From Blepharisma japonicum (taxonomy: Eukaryota; Ciliophora; Heterotrichea; Heterotrichida; Blepharismidae): a stretch of 64,000 nt of DNA. The stretch is from assembly GCA_949751835.1 (NCBI GenBank), contig CATKHK010000060.1, forward strand, positions 62,001 through 126,000. The letters run 5' to 3'. A program made the position numbers and the translations under genes. The notes beneath the pieces were generated by a model. The model searched no databases, had not been told where the DNA came from, and worked only from the letters and a program-made list of their open reading frames with translations. The stretch's first letter is position 1, and every line of letters begins with the position of its first letter. Below are positions 23,337 through 32,583 of this stretch, in pieces.

Positions 23337-24389
23337 ATGGTTGGATTCTTACTGTTTCACTTTCCAGCTATTTCTCTAGCTCTCAATACCGTAGCATGTA
23401 TTGACTATTCCTGTTCATCCTCAGAAGATAACAATTGCATCGAAGTCTTCTCGAACGAAGTTTTACTAAAAGCATGCCCAGAAAATTATGTATGTGAAAG
23501 CTACTCCCAATTTAAAGATTATTCAGAAAACTGACAAAACGCTTCCTGTGTCGCTCAGTCTTCATCAGTAGATCTTTGCACTACATCCACAACGGGGAAT
23601 ATATATACGGGACTTTACTGCTGTAAAACTACAAACTGTCACACAGGTAGCTGCATAAACGATCGATGCGTAGGCCGCTCTATAGGTTCTACATGTTCTT
23701 CCAACGAAGACTGCACCTCAGAAGCCTATTGCAAAGATTTTACCTCAACAGCCCAAGGAACCTGCACAAAAATTCAGTCAAATTCTGCTTGTTCTACAGA
23801 TGTCGACTGCTATGTGGGTTATGGCTGTAACCAAGGAAGCTGCACCCAGCTCTTCAGCCTTGATTATAACTCAAAAACATCAGATAAAAAATTCTGTAAA
23901 AGCGATTATGCGACGACTGGGTACTGTGATGCTATAACTGTTTGGTCACAAGGATACCAACTTAACAGCCCTTTTAAATGCCAAATTGGGTACATGTGTG
24001 AATATAAATCACTGATTTATGGGGGTATTTTAGATCAACAGCTTTGTGTGTGTAGCGGAGATGATGACGATGTAGGCTATTGTGGATTTAATATGAATTA
24101 CGAAAGGTATCATGCTGAAAATTTGTACTCAAGCTTAAAATACACAAGTAGCAACTGCGCTGGGACAAATGGAAGGACAGATGATGTGAATATTATGTAT
24201 CAATGTGGAAGCATATCTAAAGATCAGTATAATTTGTGGGTAGAATTAAAAAATCAGTATGACTATTGGACTCTTTACAGCTCAGGGGCAATTGATTCTT
24301 GTGCAGAAGACCTTGGGTTTTTCAAAACTGGCAGCTCAACAAATTTGTTATTATCTGCAGTATTATTACTTGTAGAAATCATTACCTAA
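23337..24389 (+). CDS. Cysteine-rich secreted or GPI-anchored surface protein
   Basis: 350 residues, read through one TGA (Trp66). The N-terminus (MVGFLLFHFPAISLALNTVA) is a signal peptide. Most of the chain is a series of short Cys-containing modules (for example CVGRSIGSTCSSNEDC and CSTDVDCYVGYGCNQGSC), similar in pattern to cysteine-rich surface antigens of ciliates. The C-terminus ends in a Ser-rich stretch followed by about 15 hydrophobic residues and no charged tail (TNLLLSAVLLLVEIIT), which fits a GPI-anchor signal. Expected location is the cell surface or secretory granules. I recognise no named family. Stop TAA, 12 bp from the convergent HAUS6-like gene. Confidence 0.8.
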
Positions 24390-24401
24390 TTATTTTAAAA
24401 T

Positions 24402-25547
24402 TTACAAATAAAGTTTAGATTTATAAGAAGAAATTGAATTTTTCATTCGCTCAATTTCGCTTTCAATTTGTAAATTTGTGCTTTTAAGATCGGCTAATTT
24501 TGCTAAATGGACCTGCTTGTGTTCTAATAGTTTTGAAATTTGATTAATAAAAGGTTTTAGGCCTTGTGCGTTTTCATTAGAGTTTTGAGTAGCTAGTTGA
24601 TCAGCTGCAGCTTGCAATTCTTTTCCCCACGTTTTAATTATGTTTTCTACTTTTATTTTCCCATTATTTTTAATTTCTAACACCTTTTTCTCATATTTTG
24701 GATCACTAAGCCTGGAAACAGCATAAATTCCTTTCCTTTCGCTACTCTTACTATCTATATCTGAAATATTTTTTCATATATATTTCATCATATCTATTTG
24801 TGGAACTCTATCTAAGGCAGCTAATTTTTCTACCAATTGCTCTGAGGGATTTTGTTTAATTTTTTTCTGTTTCAAACTATCAAGCTGATTTCTTAATGTT
24901 TTATGCATAAGAGTTAATTTACTTGCATGATCAACCCAAGCATTTTGATTCATTGTAACATTTCTTGCATGAGCGTTGAAATCATTCATGTATTTTTTTA
25001 CCAGAATTACCATAGCTTTTTTCATCCTCAGCACACTGCTTCTTGTGGCATTATTAGGGTTCAAAATATATTCATTTGCTAATGGAAAATTTGGGATTTT
25101 TACACTCATTTCTTGCTTTAGAGAATTTGATAAAGCTGAATCTGAGACAGCTTTGAGAAGGATCCAAACTCTTTCACCTTGCGCCATATCGAGAACTGAT
25201 TTTCCAAGTAAGGTGTTTTCTGGGATGACGCGGCTATCTTGCAAATCTAGTAAAAGGCGGTATGATGATTCTTTGTATTCTCTTTTCATGTCAGGTGTTC
25301 GAGGTGGCCAGCAGAAAACAAATGATGACATTTGGTCTGAGGTCGTGAGTTTTGTTAGTAAAAAATAGAGTATTGATTCTAGCGCTTTTGTGTTTGCTCT
25401 AATTTAATTTTACTTTCGAAATAGCTCCGGACTGAGCTGAATTTTCATGTCTTTAGGAATATCAAATTCATCATAGCCTAAAAGCTTCAAGCTTGTGATA
25501 GTCAAATTCTCTATGGGTGTTAAAACATCATAGTCATTTGATTCCAT
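24402..25547 (-). CDS. HAUS6-like augmin subunit
   Basis: 376 residues after removing a 15-nt intron (25399-25413). Exon 1 starts MESNDYDVLTPIENLTI; exon 2 continues with LESILYFLLTKL, FVFCWPPRTPDMKREYKE and LLGKSVLDMAQGERVWILL. This order, a predicted helix ending a calponin-homology-like fold, then a CWP motif, then a conserved serine/Gly patch before a helix, resembles the N-terminal domain of HAUS6/AUG6 (family: FALSE-start variants all carry the xxCWP block). The rest is helical coiled coil ending near SSYKSKLYL, shorter than animal HAUS6. Augmin recruits gamma-tubulin to existing microtubules for branching. The assignment is by pattern memory and should be treated as tentative. Convergent with the Cys-rich gene. 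Confidence 0.55.
25399..25413 (-). other. 15-nt intron of the HAUS6-like gene
   Basis: Minus-strand sequence GTAAAATTAAATTAG, splitting a Lys codon (AA/A). Read in frame it contains TAA, so retention would terminate the protein after about 46 residues. Confidence 0.85.
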
Positions 25548-25637
25548 TTTTAAAAGTTTTACATATTAATACCTTATTCTTTTAGGATCAGTCAGGAGTA
25601 GAAACCTTCAGGATCCAAAATAAAATTAAAAAATCAA

Positions 25638-26642
25638 TTAACTTTTCTCTTCTTCAAATCTTTCAATTGGGGCTCTTGGTACTGGAGTAGCTATCATTAG
25701 CCTTCTATACGGATGATCTAAATATAACTTACTCTTATCAAATTCTTGAGGACAATACACAACCATCGAGCAGTTTCCTAAGTCTTCTTCATCATTACTA
25801 TTAGGAATTTCAGCCTTTAAAAACGGCGGCAAAGACTGTGCAGGGGCATCATTTCCAATCACCGAAATATTGAAATAAACTCCTCTATCTTTCGACCTGA
25901 AAATATACATAATCCAGAATAAAGCTATAGTGTCACATATTTCAGAAAAAATATCAATCCCATTTATATACGAGCGGTCAGGTGTGTAAATCAGCTGAAT
26001 TCCCAAAACCAAAAATACTATTGTGAATATGTTCTGTGCAAAGTAAAAATAAGCCAAAATTACAAAAGCTTTTAGCATAGAAATTTTTTGTCTGACCACT
26101 GGGATTATTTGAAAGACATTTTCACTGATTAAATAGCCAAGCTTTATTTGCAGAGCTCTAATGTTAATGAATGAATATTTGATAGTGAGGTAAAATAAAG
26201 CAATAAGCATAGCAATTAAAACAATAACTAGCTCGTTTGGGTTAATAATGTATGCACTATATCCTAAATATACAGCTCCCATAGTCATAGCGACTACTGT
26301 AACTTCTTGTCTATCAAGGACATCTCTGGTTATTCCAAAACCTTTACTGATCAAGATAAGTATCACAAATATAAAAGTGTTGTATAATGTATAAGCAGAA
26401 GTAGCTGCTAAGCTCCAATAAGCGCTTTCAGATGACCCTTCACATGAGATATAATAAAGAAAGGAGAAGAAACTGCAGAGGGTCTTGAATACCAGCAATA
26501 GAATCATGATTCTTTGAAGGGGTTTGGTGAAACGTTTATTTTTGGACCAAGTATTAAACATTCATCATATTGTGAAAGACAGTCACACTACTGTAAGTGC
26601 AAGAAGAAAAAATGCTATTGTTGGATTATTATCGCATCCCAT
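25638..26642 (-). CDS. Seven-TM protein of the GOST / GPR107-TMEM87-like group
   Basis: 334 residues from the ATG at 26642 (MGCDNNPTIAFF), read through three TGA Trp codons close to the start. Seven hydrophobic helices can be drawn. The block YNTFIFVILILISKGFGITR resembles the conserved SKGWGxxR of the lung-7TM/intimal-thickness-receptor (GOST) fold. The usual large lumenal N-terminal domain is absent; here the helices begin almost at once. The C-terminal 70 residues are polar. Relatives act in Golgi/endosome trafficking or as receptors. The Gly2-Cys3 start could be acylated, but a membrane-embedded N-terminus makes that uncertain. The call rests mainly on the SKG.GITR motif and topology. Confidence 0.6.
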
Positions 26643-26824
26643 CTAATAAATTATAAAATTGCACCACATTATCAGTAATTAAATTGTCTTTATATAAATT
26701 GAAATTTTATATGATTTGTATAATTATTTATGTTTAAATTTTTCATATCAAAAAATTTACCAATAAAATATTTTAATTTTATTACCTAGCTGGTTTAAGC
26801 TAACAACACACTATTTTATAAAAA

Positions 26825-27298
26825 ATGGTTCAAAAAAATAAGCCTGCTCCAGCATCTCCCATTGCTTCAAAAATTGAAATTGCTACACAAACTCCAGTGA
26901 TCTTGAAAGAACCAAACCATAAGATTACTAAAAGCACGAGGTCAGGACTGATCTTCCCAGTTGCAAGAATTCAAAATAATATAAAAAAGGGTAGGATCGC
27001 AGACAAAGTATCTTTAAATGGCTCAGTCTTTATGAGTGCTGTGCTTGAATATCTTACTGCAGAAGTCTTAGAAACAGCTGGAGATAAGTGTTTAGAGAGA
27101 AATAAAGGAAAAAGAAGAATGATTCAGCCTCGAGATATTTGTCTTGCTATAAAAGATGACGACGAACTTAACCTAGTAGTAAGCAAGCATGCTGTGATTC
27201 CTGGAGGTGGAGTAATTCCATATATTCGAGAAGAAATGAAAAATAAAAAAAGATTAAAGAAAAATAAAGCCCAAGAAGTTGTCAATTGTGAGGCATAA
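26825..27298 (+). CDS. Divergent histone H2A variant
   Basis: 157 residues. The histone fold is clear: TRSGLIFPVARIQNNIKKG (canonical RAGLQFPVGRI), VFMSAVLEYLTAEVLETAGD (helix 2), RMIQPRDICLAIKDDDELN (acidic-patch region) and AVIPGGGVIPYI (canonical TIAGGGVLPNI). The N-terminal tail of about 43 residues is longer than in core H2A and rich in Pro, Ser, Thr and Lys; the C-terminal tail is a basic KNKKRLKKNK stretch ending VVNCEA. There is no SQ motif, so it is not H2A.X. Divergence in otherwise invariant positions suggests a specialised variant, perhaps for one of the two nuclei or for development. It has its own short intergenic flanks and no linked H2B. Confidence 0.92.
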   Translation: MVQKNKPAPASPIASKIEIATQTPVILKEPNHKITKSTRSGLIFPVARIQNNIKKGRIADKVSLNGSVFMSAVLEYLTAEVLETAGDKCLERNKGKRRMIQPRDICLAIKDDDELNLVVSKHAVIPGGGVIPYIREEMKNKKRLKKNKAQEVVNCEA

Positions 27299-27571
27299 TT
27301 TTGAGCATAGTTATTGCTTAAATTTTGAAATAATAAATAATTTGATTAGAAAATAATACTCTGAGATGCTCAAATAGATATTAAAGAATGGGTAGTGAAA
27401 ATATAAAATCAGATGAAATAATACTAAAAAGTTTTGGAATTATCGTGCCTTTCAATGCATGAAATTTCAAAACCCACCAGATCAGTCAATAATTCATTTT
27501 GGAATTCACTTGGATTTTTACTGAATCTCCGTATCTTGGATTTATCAGCCAAGCCTCACTAGACATATAAA

Positions 27572-28432
27572 ATGGATATTACAGCAATCGAATCACAACT
27601 CAAAGATATAGACGCTTCTCTTGATGTCAGCTCCTCACTTCTCAAGCTTCAACAGCTTCTAGCTAATCAAGAAAATGTCATTACACTTTTAGACCAAGCT
27701 CCTACAAGAATTCAGCTTAAGTCAATCTGCAAAAAGCTTCAAAAAACCTTACTCCAATCCAGCATTTATCATCTGATCCTCAGCTTAGACTCCAAATCTA
27801 AGTCAGATATTCTGGAATCCGGCAAATGCAAAGCCTTACTGGACTTAGAAGGCAATTTTATATGATGGGATGAGAAATGTGCAAAGCTTTTTAAAATTGT
27901 CAATTTAGAATCAGCAAATTTGTTTAAACTTATGGATAAACAGAGCTTAAATAACATATACAGTAAGCATGGGAAGGCTTTATTGAAGGGTGGGAAGCCG
28001 ATTATTATTAAGTATCGGCTTAATGATGGAATTACGCTTCTATCAAGCAGATGTACAATAATTATAAAAAGAGCTGCTTTTAATAGAAATGAGCCAACTG
28101 TTTTGATTGAAACAAGGCTTGCCAAGCGATCTTGTGTAAAAGACTTTAAACTTCCATTTACACTAAGCACAAGTCTTATAACAAATAGTCCCGCTTTTTG
28201 TTATTATTCAGATTTATGTGCATTTTCCCCATTTAATCCTCATCAATTTGCACAGCTTGAAAAAATTTACCCTTCCAATTATAACAATAGGAAGCATTTA
28301 GATGAGCTTGAGTTTAGCTTTGGGGATACTCCTATGGAGAAGCTTAAGCTTTCTCCATTTTTGGTTGCCGATCCACTTACACTATGCAAAAAAGCTGGAG
28401 GACTGCCTCATGTAAAAGATTTTATACTTTAA
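27572..28432 (+). CDS. Unknown protein with PAS-like segment
   Basis: 286 residues; TGA at 27863 is Trp in FIWWDEKCAKLFK. Residues 1-80 are helical. Residues about 90-170 (GNFIWWDEKCAKLFKI, then KPIIIKYRLNDGITLLSSRC) read like a PAS or PAS-like sensor: a W/F-rich entry strand, helices, then two beta strands ending in RCTIIIKR. The C-terminal 110 residues are polar with no clear signature. If the PAS call is right, this is a cytosolic small-ligand or protein-interaction module without a linked output domain. I cannot name a family and the PAS identity is weak. Confidence 0.7.
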
Positions 28433-28562
28433 ATAAGATTGATTTGATATAAAGTTATTATTTCCATATAATTAAAATATTGCTTACTTCAAAATAAATA
28501 TGACTTTATAATTATTTAAATATAAATATCATTTTCTTATATTGAAATTATAATTTTGATAA

Positions 28563-30020
28563 ATGATTTTAAGAAATATTTCAAAGAGAATTTTTACATC
28601 AATTTATTCACCACCAAGAGACCCAAAATTTTCAAATCTGCTTAATTCAGATATCTCCTTCTTCGAATCTATATTACCCCCTCATCAAATAATCAAAGAC
28701 AATCTTGAAGGCTTCAATACAGATTTTATCGGTGTATTTATAGGGAAATCTTCATTAGTTTTAAAACCAAATACAGTAAACCAAGTCCAGGACATAGTCA
28801 CTTATTGTGCTAAACGAAAGCTAGCAATATGCCCACAAGGAGGAAATACAGGTCTTGTAGGCGGAAGTGTCCCAGTCCATGACGAAATTATTCTAAGCTT
28901 ATCCAATATGAATAAACAAGTAGAAATCAATGAATCAGAAGGAACTGTATTATGTGAAGCTGGAGTTATTCTAGAACAGCTTAATTCTCAATGCGAAGAA
29001 AAAGGGTATATCTTTCCTATTGATTTAGGAGCCAAAGGATCCTGCTTTGTCGGGGGAAATGCTTCTACCTGTGCAGCAGGCAACAGATTGTTAAGATATG
29101 GCTCTCTTCATGCTAATATTCTCGGCTTAGAAGTTGTGACAGGAAAAGGAGAAATCTTAGACAATCTCAGCTCTTTTAGAAAAGACAACACAGGATACGA
29201 CCTTAAGCATATCTTTATAGGCTCTGAAGGAACCTTAGGAGTCATAACCAAGCTTCTTGTAAATCTCCCACCAAAGCCTAAATCAGAACAGCTTGTTTAT
29301 TTAGGTGTAAATTCCTTTGAAAATGTCTTAAAAATCCTTAAAAAAAGCAAAGAAATTTTAGGCGAAATTATTTCTGCATTTGAATTCCAAGACAGATTTT
29401 CTGTAGAGGCTTCAATCCAACATATTCAAGGAGTCCATGACCCATTTGATGCTCCCTATCCATTTTATGTCTTAATAGAGACAAGGGGTTCTAATGCTGA
29501 GCATGATTCAGCAAAAATGGATTTATTATTAGAGTCTATAATTGGCAGTGAGGCTGAAAATGGGATCCTTCCTCAAGATAAAAGGCAGTCTAATGACTTA
29601 TGAAAATTAAGAGAAGTCATCATGGAGGCCGTCGCAAAACCAGGGTATTGCTTTATGTATGATATTAGTTTAAAGCATGAAAATTATTATGATATTGTAG
29701 AAAAGGTCAGAAATTTAATAGGAGAAAAAGCATTAACTGTGGGATGGGGACATGTGGGGGATGGAAATTTGCATATCAGCATTACTGTGCCTGATCGGCA
29801 TGAGGTGGATGAAATTCATGGAAAATTAGAAAATTTCTTATTTTCCTATCTGAAAGGGTGCCATGGGAGTATTAGTGCGGAGCATGGAATTGGCTTGCAA
29901 AAACGTAATAAACTGTCTATATCACGCTCGCCAGCAGAAATCCAGTACATGAGACGCATAAAAAATGCATTTGACCCAGAAGGCATTATGAATCCATATA
30001 AACTCTTCCCAGATAATTAA
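28563..30020 (+). CDS. D2HGDH: D-2-hydroxyglutarate dehydrogenase-like FAD oxidoreductase
   Basis: 485 residues. A basic, Ser/Arg-containing N-terminus (MILRNISKRIFTSIY) fits a mitochondrial targeting peptide. The FAD-binding PCMH domain has CPQGGNTGLVGGSVP, DLGAKGSCFVGGNASTCAAG and FIGSEGTLGVITK. The C-terminal oxidase domain has GWGHVGDGNLHISI and SAEHGIGLQKR, where the His residues bind the metal/substrate carboxylate. TGA at 29601 is the Trp of the conserved LWKLRE. The enzyme oxidises D-2-hydroxyglutarate to 2-oxoglutarate, passing electrons to the ETF/quinone system; D-lactate dehydrogenase is the nearest alternative. Its TAA stop lies only 4 bp before the next ATG on the same strand. 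Confidence 0.93.
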
Positions 30021-30024
30021 TAAA

Positions 30025-30843
30025 ATGGAGCTAACTTGGAAGAACTTCGTGAAGGTTGCTGCTTGTGCTATTGTAACAATTGCGGCATACACATTTTTTA
30101 CAGAGCCAGTAGGGACACAAAAGCCATCAGGATCCAAGCCATCTCCAGCTAAGCCAGCCCAAGTGCAAAGGCCAAAGCCAAAACCCATGCCAAAAGCTCC
30201 AGCCAAGCTTTCCACCTCCCAAGATCAGATAAAACCTAAAGAAGAGGCCAAAGAAGAAGCCAAAGCTCCTGAAAAGCTTACGAGAGAGAAATTCCTTGAA
30301 ATTAATGATGAAATATACAAAAGATCTAAAGAAAACTTTGCCCAAATACATCAAAAATTCTTAAATGAAAGACGCCAATTCAAAGCAGACGAAGAAAATT
30401 ATAGAAAATCCGCCGAAGAATACGCCGCAAGTGAACAAAGTATAATCAAAAAATCTGCTGAAGAAGTTCTTGCCGAGAAAAGCATCAGCAATGATCTCTA
30501 TGAGCAAGCAGAAAATGAATTCGGCCAAGAGCATTCAGCAATTGCCCAAAAACAAACTTTCTTTAAAAGCTTGACTCAAGCTGATACTGTTCCTGAAGCT
30601 TTAACTGTCGACTTATTAAAAGAAATCTTAAAAGATCAGGAGGAATTCGCTTCAACTCTAGTTATCAATGAAGAAGATCCATTTGCAAAAATTCTTGCCC
30701 ATGCAAAAATTGAAGACTATTTATATGAAAAATATAACTTTGAGATGGCAGAAATTAACGCAGCCAAAGAAAAGCATCAGGCTGACGTCAAGGCTTTGTG
30801 GAGAAAAGTTAATAGAAAATATCAAGCATTAAAGATTTTTTAA
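30025..30843 (+). CDS. Membrane-anchored Pro/Lys-rich helical protein, unknown
   Basis: 272 residues. It begins MELTWKNFVKVAACAIVTIA, an uncleaved signal anchor or short TM helix, followed by a Pro/Ala/Lys-rich linker (about 30-60) and a long helical, Glu/Lys-rich body (about 85-270) with coiled-coil character. Mitochondrial inner-membrane or ER anchoring is equally possible. No family recognised. The start lies 4 bp after the stop of the upstream dehydrogenase; the next Met is about 50 residues in and would remove the hydrophobic segment, so the first ATG is preferred. The TAA stop is 6 bp from the stop of the convergent GTPase gene. Confidence 0.72.
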   Translation: MELTWKNFVKVAACAIVTIAAYTFFTEPVGTQKPSGSKPSPAKPAQVQRPKPKPMPKAPAKLSTSQDQIKPKEEAKEEAKAPEKLTREKFLEINDEIYKRSKENFAQIHQKFLNERRQFKADEENYRKSAEEYAASEQSIIKKSAEEVLAEKSISNDLYEQAENEFGQEHSAIAQKQTFFKSLTQADTVPEALTVDLLKEILKDQEEFASTLVINEEDPFAKILAHAKIEDYLYEKYNFEMAEINAAKEKHQADVKALWRKVNRKYQALKIF

Positions 30844-30849
30844 ACTCTT

Positions 30850-32460
30850 TTAGGATGATTTTGGCCTTCTTCCCATTATTTTGTCAGCGTTTGCAGTTCT
30901 GTTTTTAGGGACTCTTCTTTCAATTTTGGCTTCAAATGGCATTAATGCAGGCCTGACTGTGACTCCGACACCTTGGGGAACCCATACGTCAAAAGTGCTA
31001 CTACCTCGACCACTGATAGCAACCCATCCTAGGCCATGTATGACGATATCTTTGTTAGCTTTTTCTCTGTCGCTGCTTGGTATCTCGATTCGTGTTTTCT
31101 CAAATTTGACAGCTTCTGGGTCGTCAAAAGCAGGGGAAAGCAAGTTTCCTGCTTGCCGTTTGTAGACGTCTTCAACTTTTTCAAGCGTTGTTTTGTGAAT
31201 TGTGCATAAATTATTTGTGAAAAATGTCATGAATTTTAAGTCTCCTTCAACCATATCAATTCTTGCCAATGCTCCGATCCAAAAAGAAAACTGAGAATGG
31301 CATGTGAACACCAGAGGATGGATACGCTTTGATGGGATCAAGTTAAAAATAGCCTCAGGATTAGTCAAATGGGAAGTCATTTGGGAAACCGTAGGAATCC
31401 CTTGTGTATCGAAAACTGTTAAAGCTAGCGACCTGCATTTTACTGGAATCGGAGCTTGTGTTGTTCCTGCAAGCTTAGAAACTGTCAATGCATCTGCAAG
31501 TAGTGGCTTTTTATATTTTTCCTCAGGCAGATTCCAAGTCATTTTGGTTAATAAATTCAAAAATGAAGATTTCCCTGAATTTGTCGCTCCAATCACATAA
31601 AAGCTTGCATCAGGTAGCGTTTTCTTGTACTTAGCTAGGAGCTTAATAACCAATTTCATTCCTTCCCCCGTCTTTGAAGAAACTACACATATATCTGCAT
31701 CTTCAATTAAATCTCCAATTTGTTGTTTTATTCATGTTGCAATTCTTTCTATTTTGTAGCTTTTAGGTAAAATATCGACCTTATTTCCAATAAGAATTAA
31801 TTTTGCTTTTTTCTTTTTGGCTTCGTCTATGACTTCAGCAATGAAGCTTCCATTGAAATCAATGACGTCAGTCATCATCATAATAACGCACCCGTGCCTC
31901 ATTTCTGAAAAAATCATATTCATTACTTCTAAAGAAGTCGCATGAGTGACAGCACATAAAGTGCCATCAACTTTGTTGTGCACTGAAAGATTAATGCATC
32001 TCACACATTTAATTGGCTTCAATTTAGGAGTTTGAGTGTATTCATGCATCGGAGTAGCAGTAGCAAGTGCTTCTTCAATTGCATTAACGTCAGTAATCTC
32101 CATAAACTGAGGCTTTTCTGCTTCAATATTCTCTATGATCTGTTCTCTTTTTGACTTTTTTTCTTCTTTTTCTTCTTGTCGAGCTTTCCTTTCAAGTTTT
32201 TCTCTTGTCCCTCTAGGAGAGCTCTGATCAAGTTGTTTCAGCTGCTCTCTAAAGCTTCTTTTGAACTCTTTTAGCTTGAAATCTTCAGTCTCTTTCTTTT
32301 CCTTTATGATTTCTTCGATTTTTTGATTCTGGATAAGAATGTTTTTGTACTTTGTTTCAGAAATATACCCTTGAAGCTTAGGATCTGTGTGTTGTAAGGT
32401 GATTCCACATCCTTCGCAGTTTGCAAGGAGCCTTCTCAAGTAATTTCCAATTCGGTACAT
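30850..32460 (-). CDS. Circularly permuted GTPase of the YqeH/NOA1/RIF1 type
   Basis: 536 residues, one TGA (Trp near residue 244). Zinc-knuckle-like Cys residues (ANCEGCG, then CVRCINLSVHNK) precede the GTPase. The G motifs are in permuted order: NKVD (G4, in LILIGNKVDILPK), SSKTGEG (G5), then GATNSGKSSFLN (G1/P-loop) and AGTTQAPI (G2). Residues about 60-125 are a Lys/Glu-rich coiled insertion. YqeH/NOA1 proteins assist small-ribosomal-subunit assembly in bacteria, mitochondria and plastids, so a mitochondrial role is likely, although the N-terminus is not a strong targeting peptide. Stop TAA. Confidence 0.88.
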
Positions 32461-32583
32461 TTTTGTGCGAAAATGGTCCTATTTGCAAGGAGTTTCAAAA
32501 GTGAATTAATAAGAAGACAGAGAGGATATAGAAAGGATTGGGAATATTTTAAATTAAAATTAGTTGAAATTTTAATATAAAAG

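Noticed and set aside
27388-27492. 34-codon frame with ATG (MGSENIKSDEIILKSFGIIV) upstream of the PAS-like gene
   Set aside because: Very short, no domain, not joined to the next gene by a valid intron; may be a micropeptide or uORF but support is insufficient.
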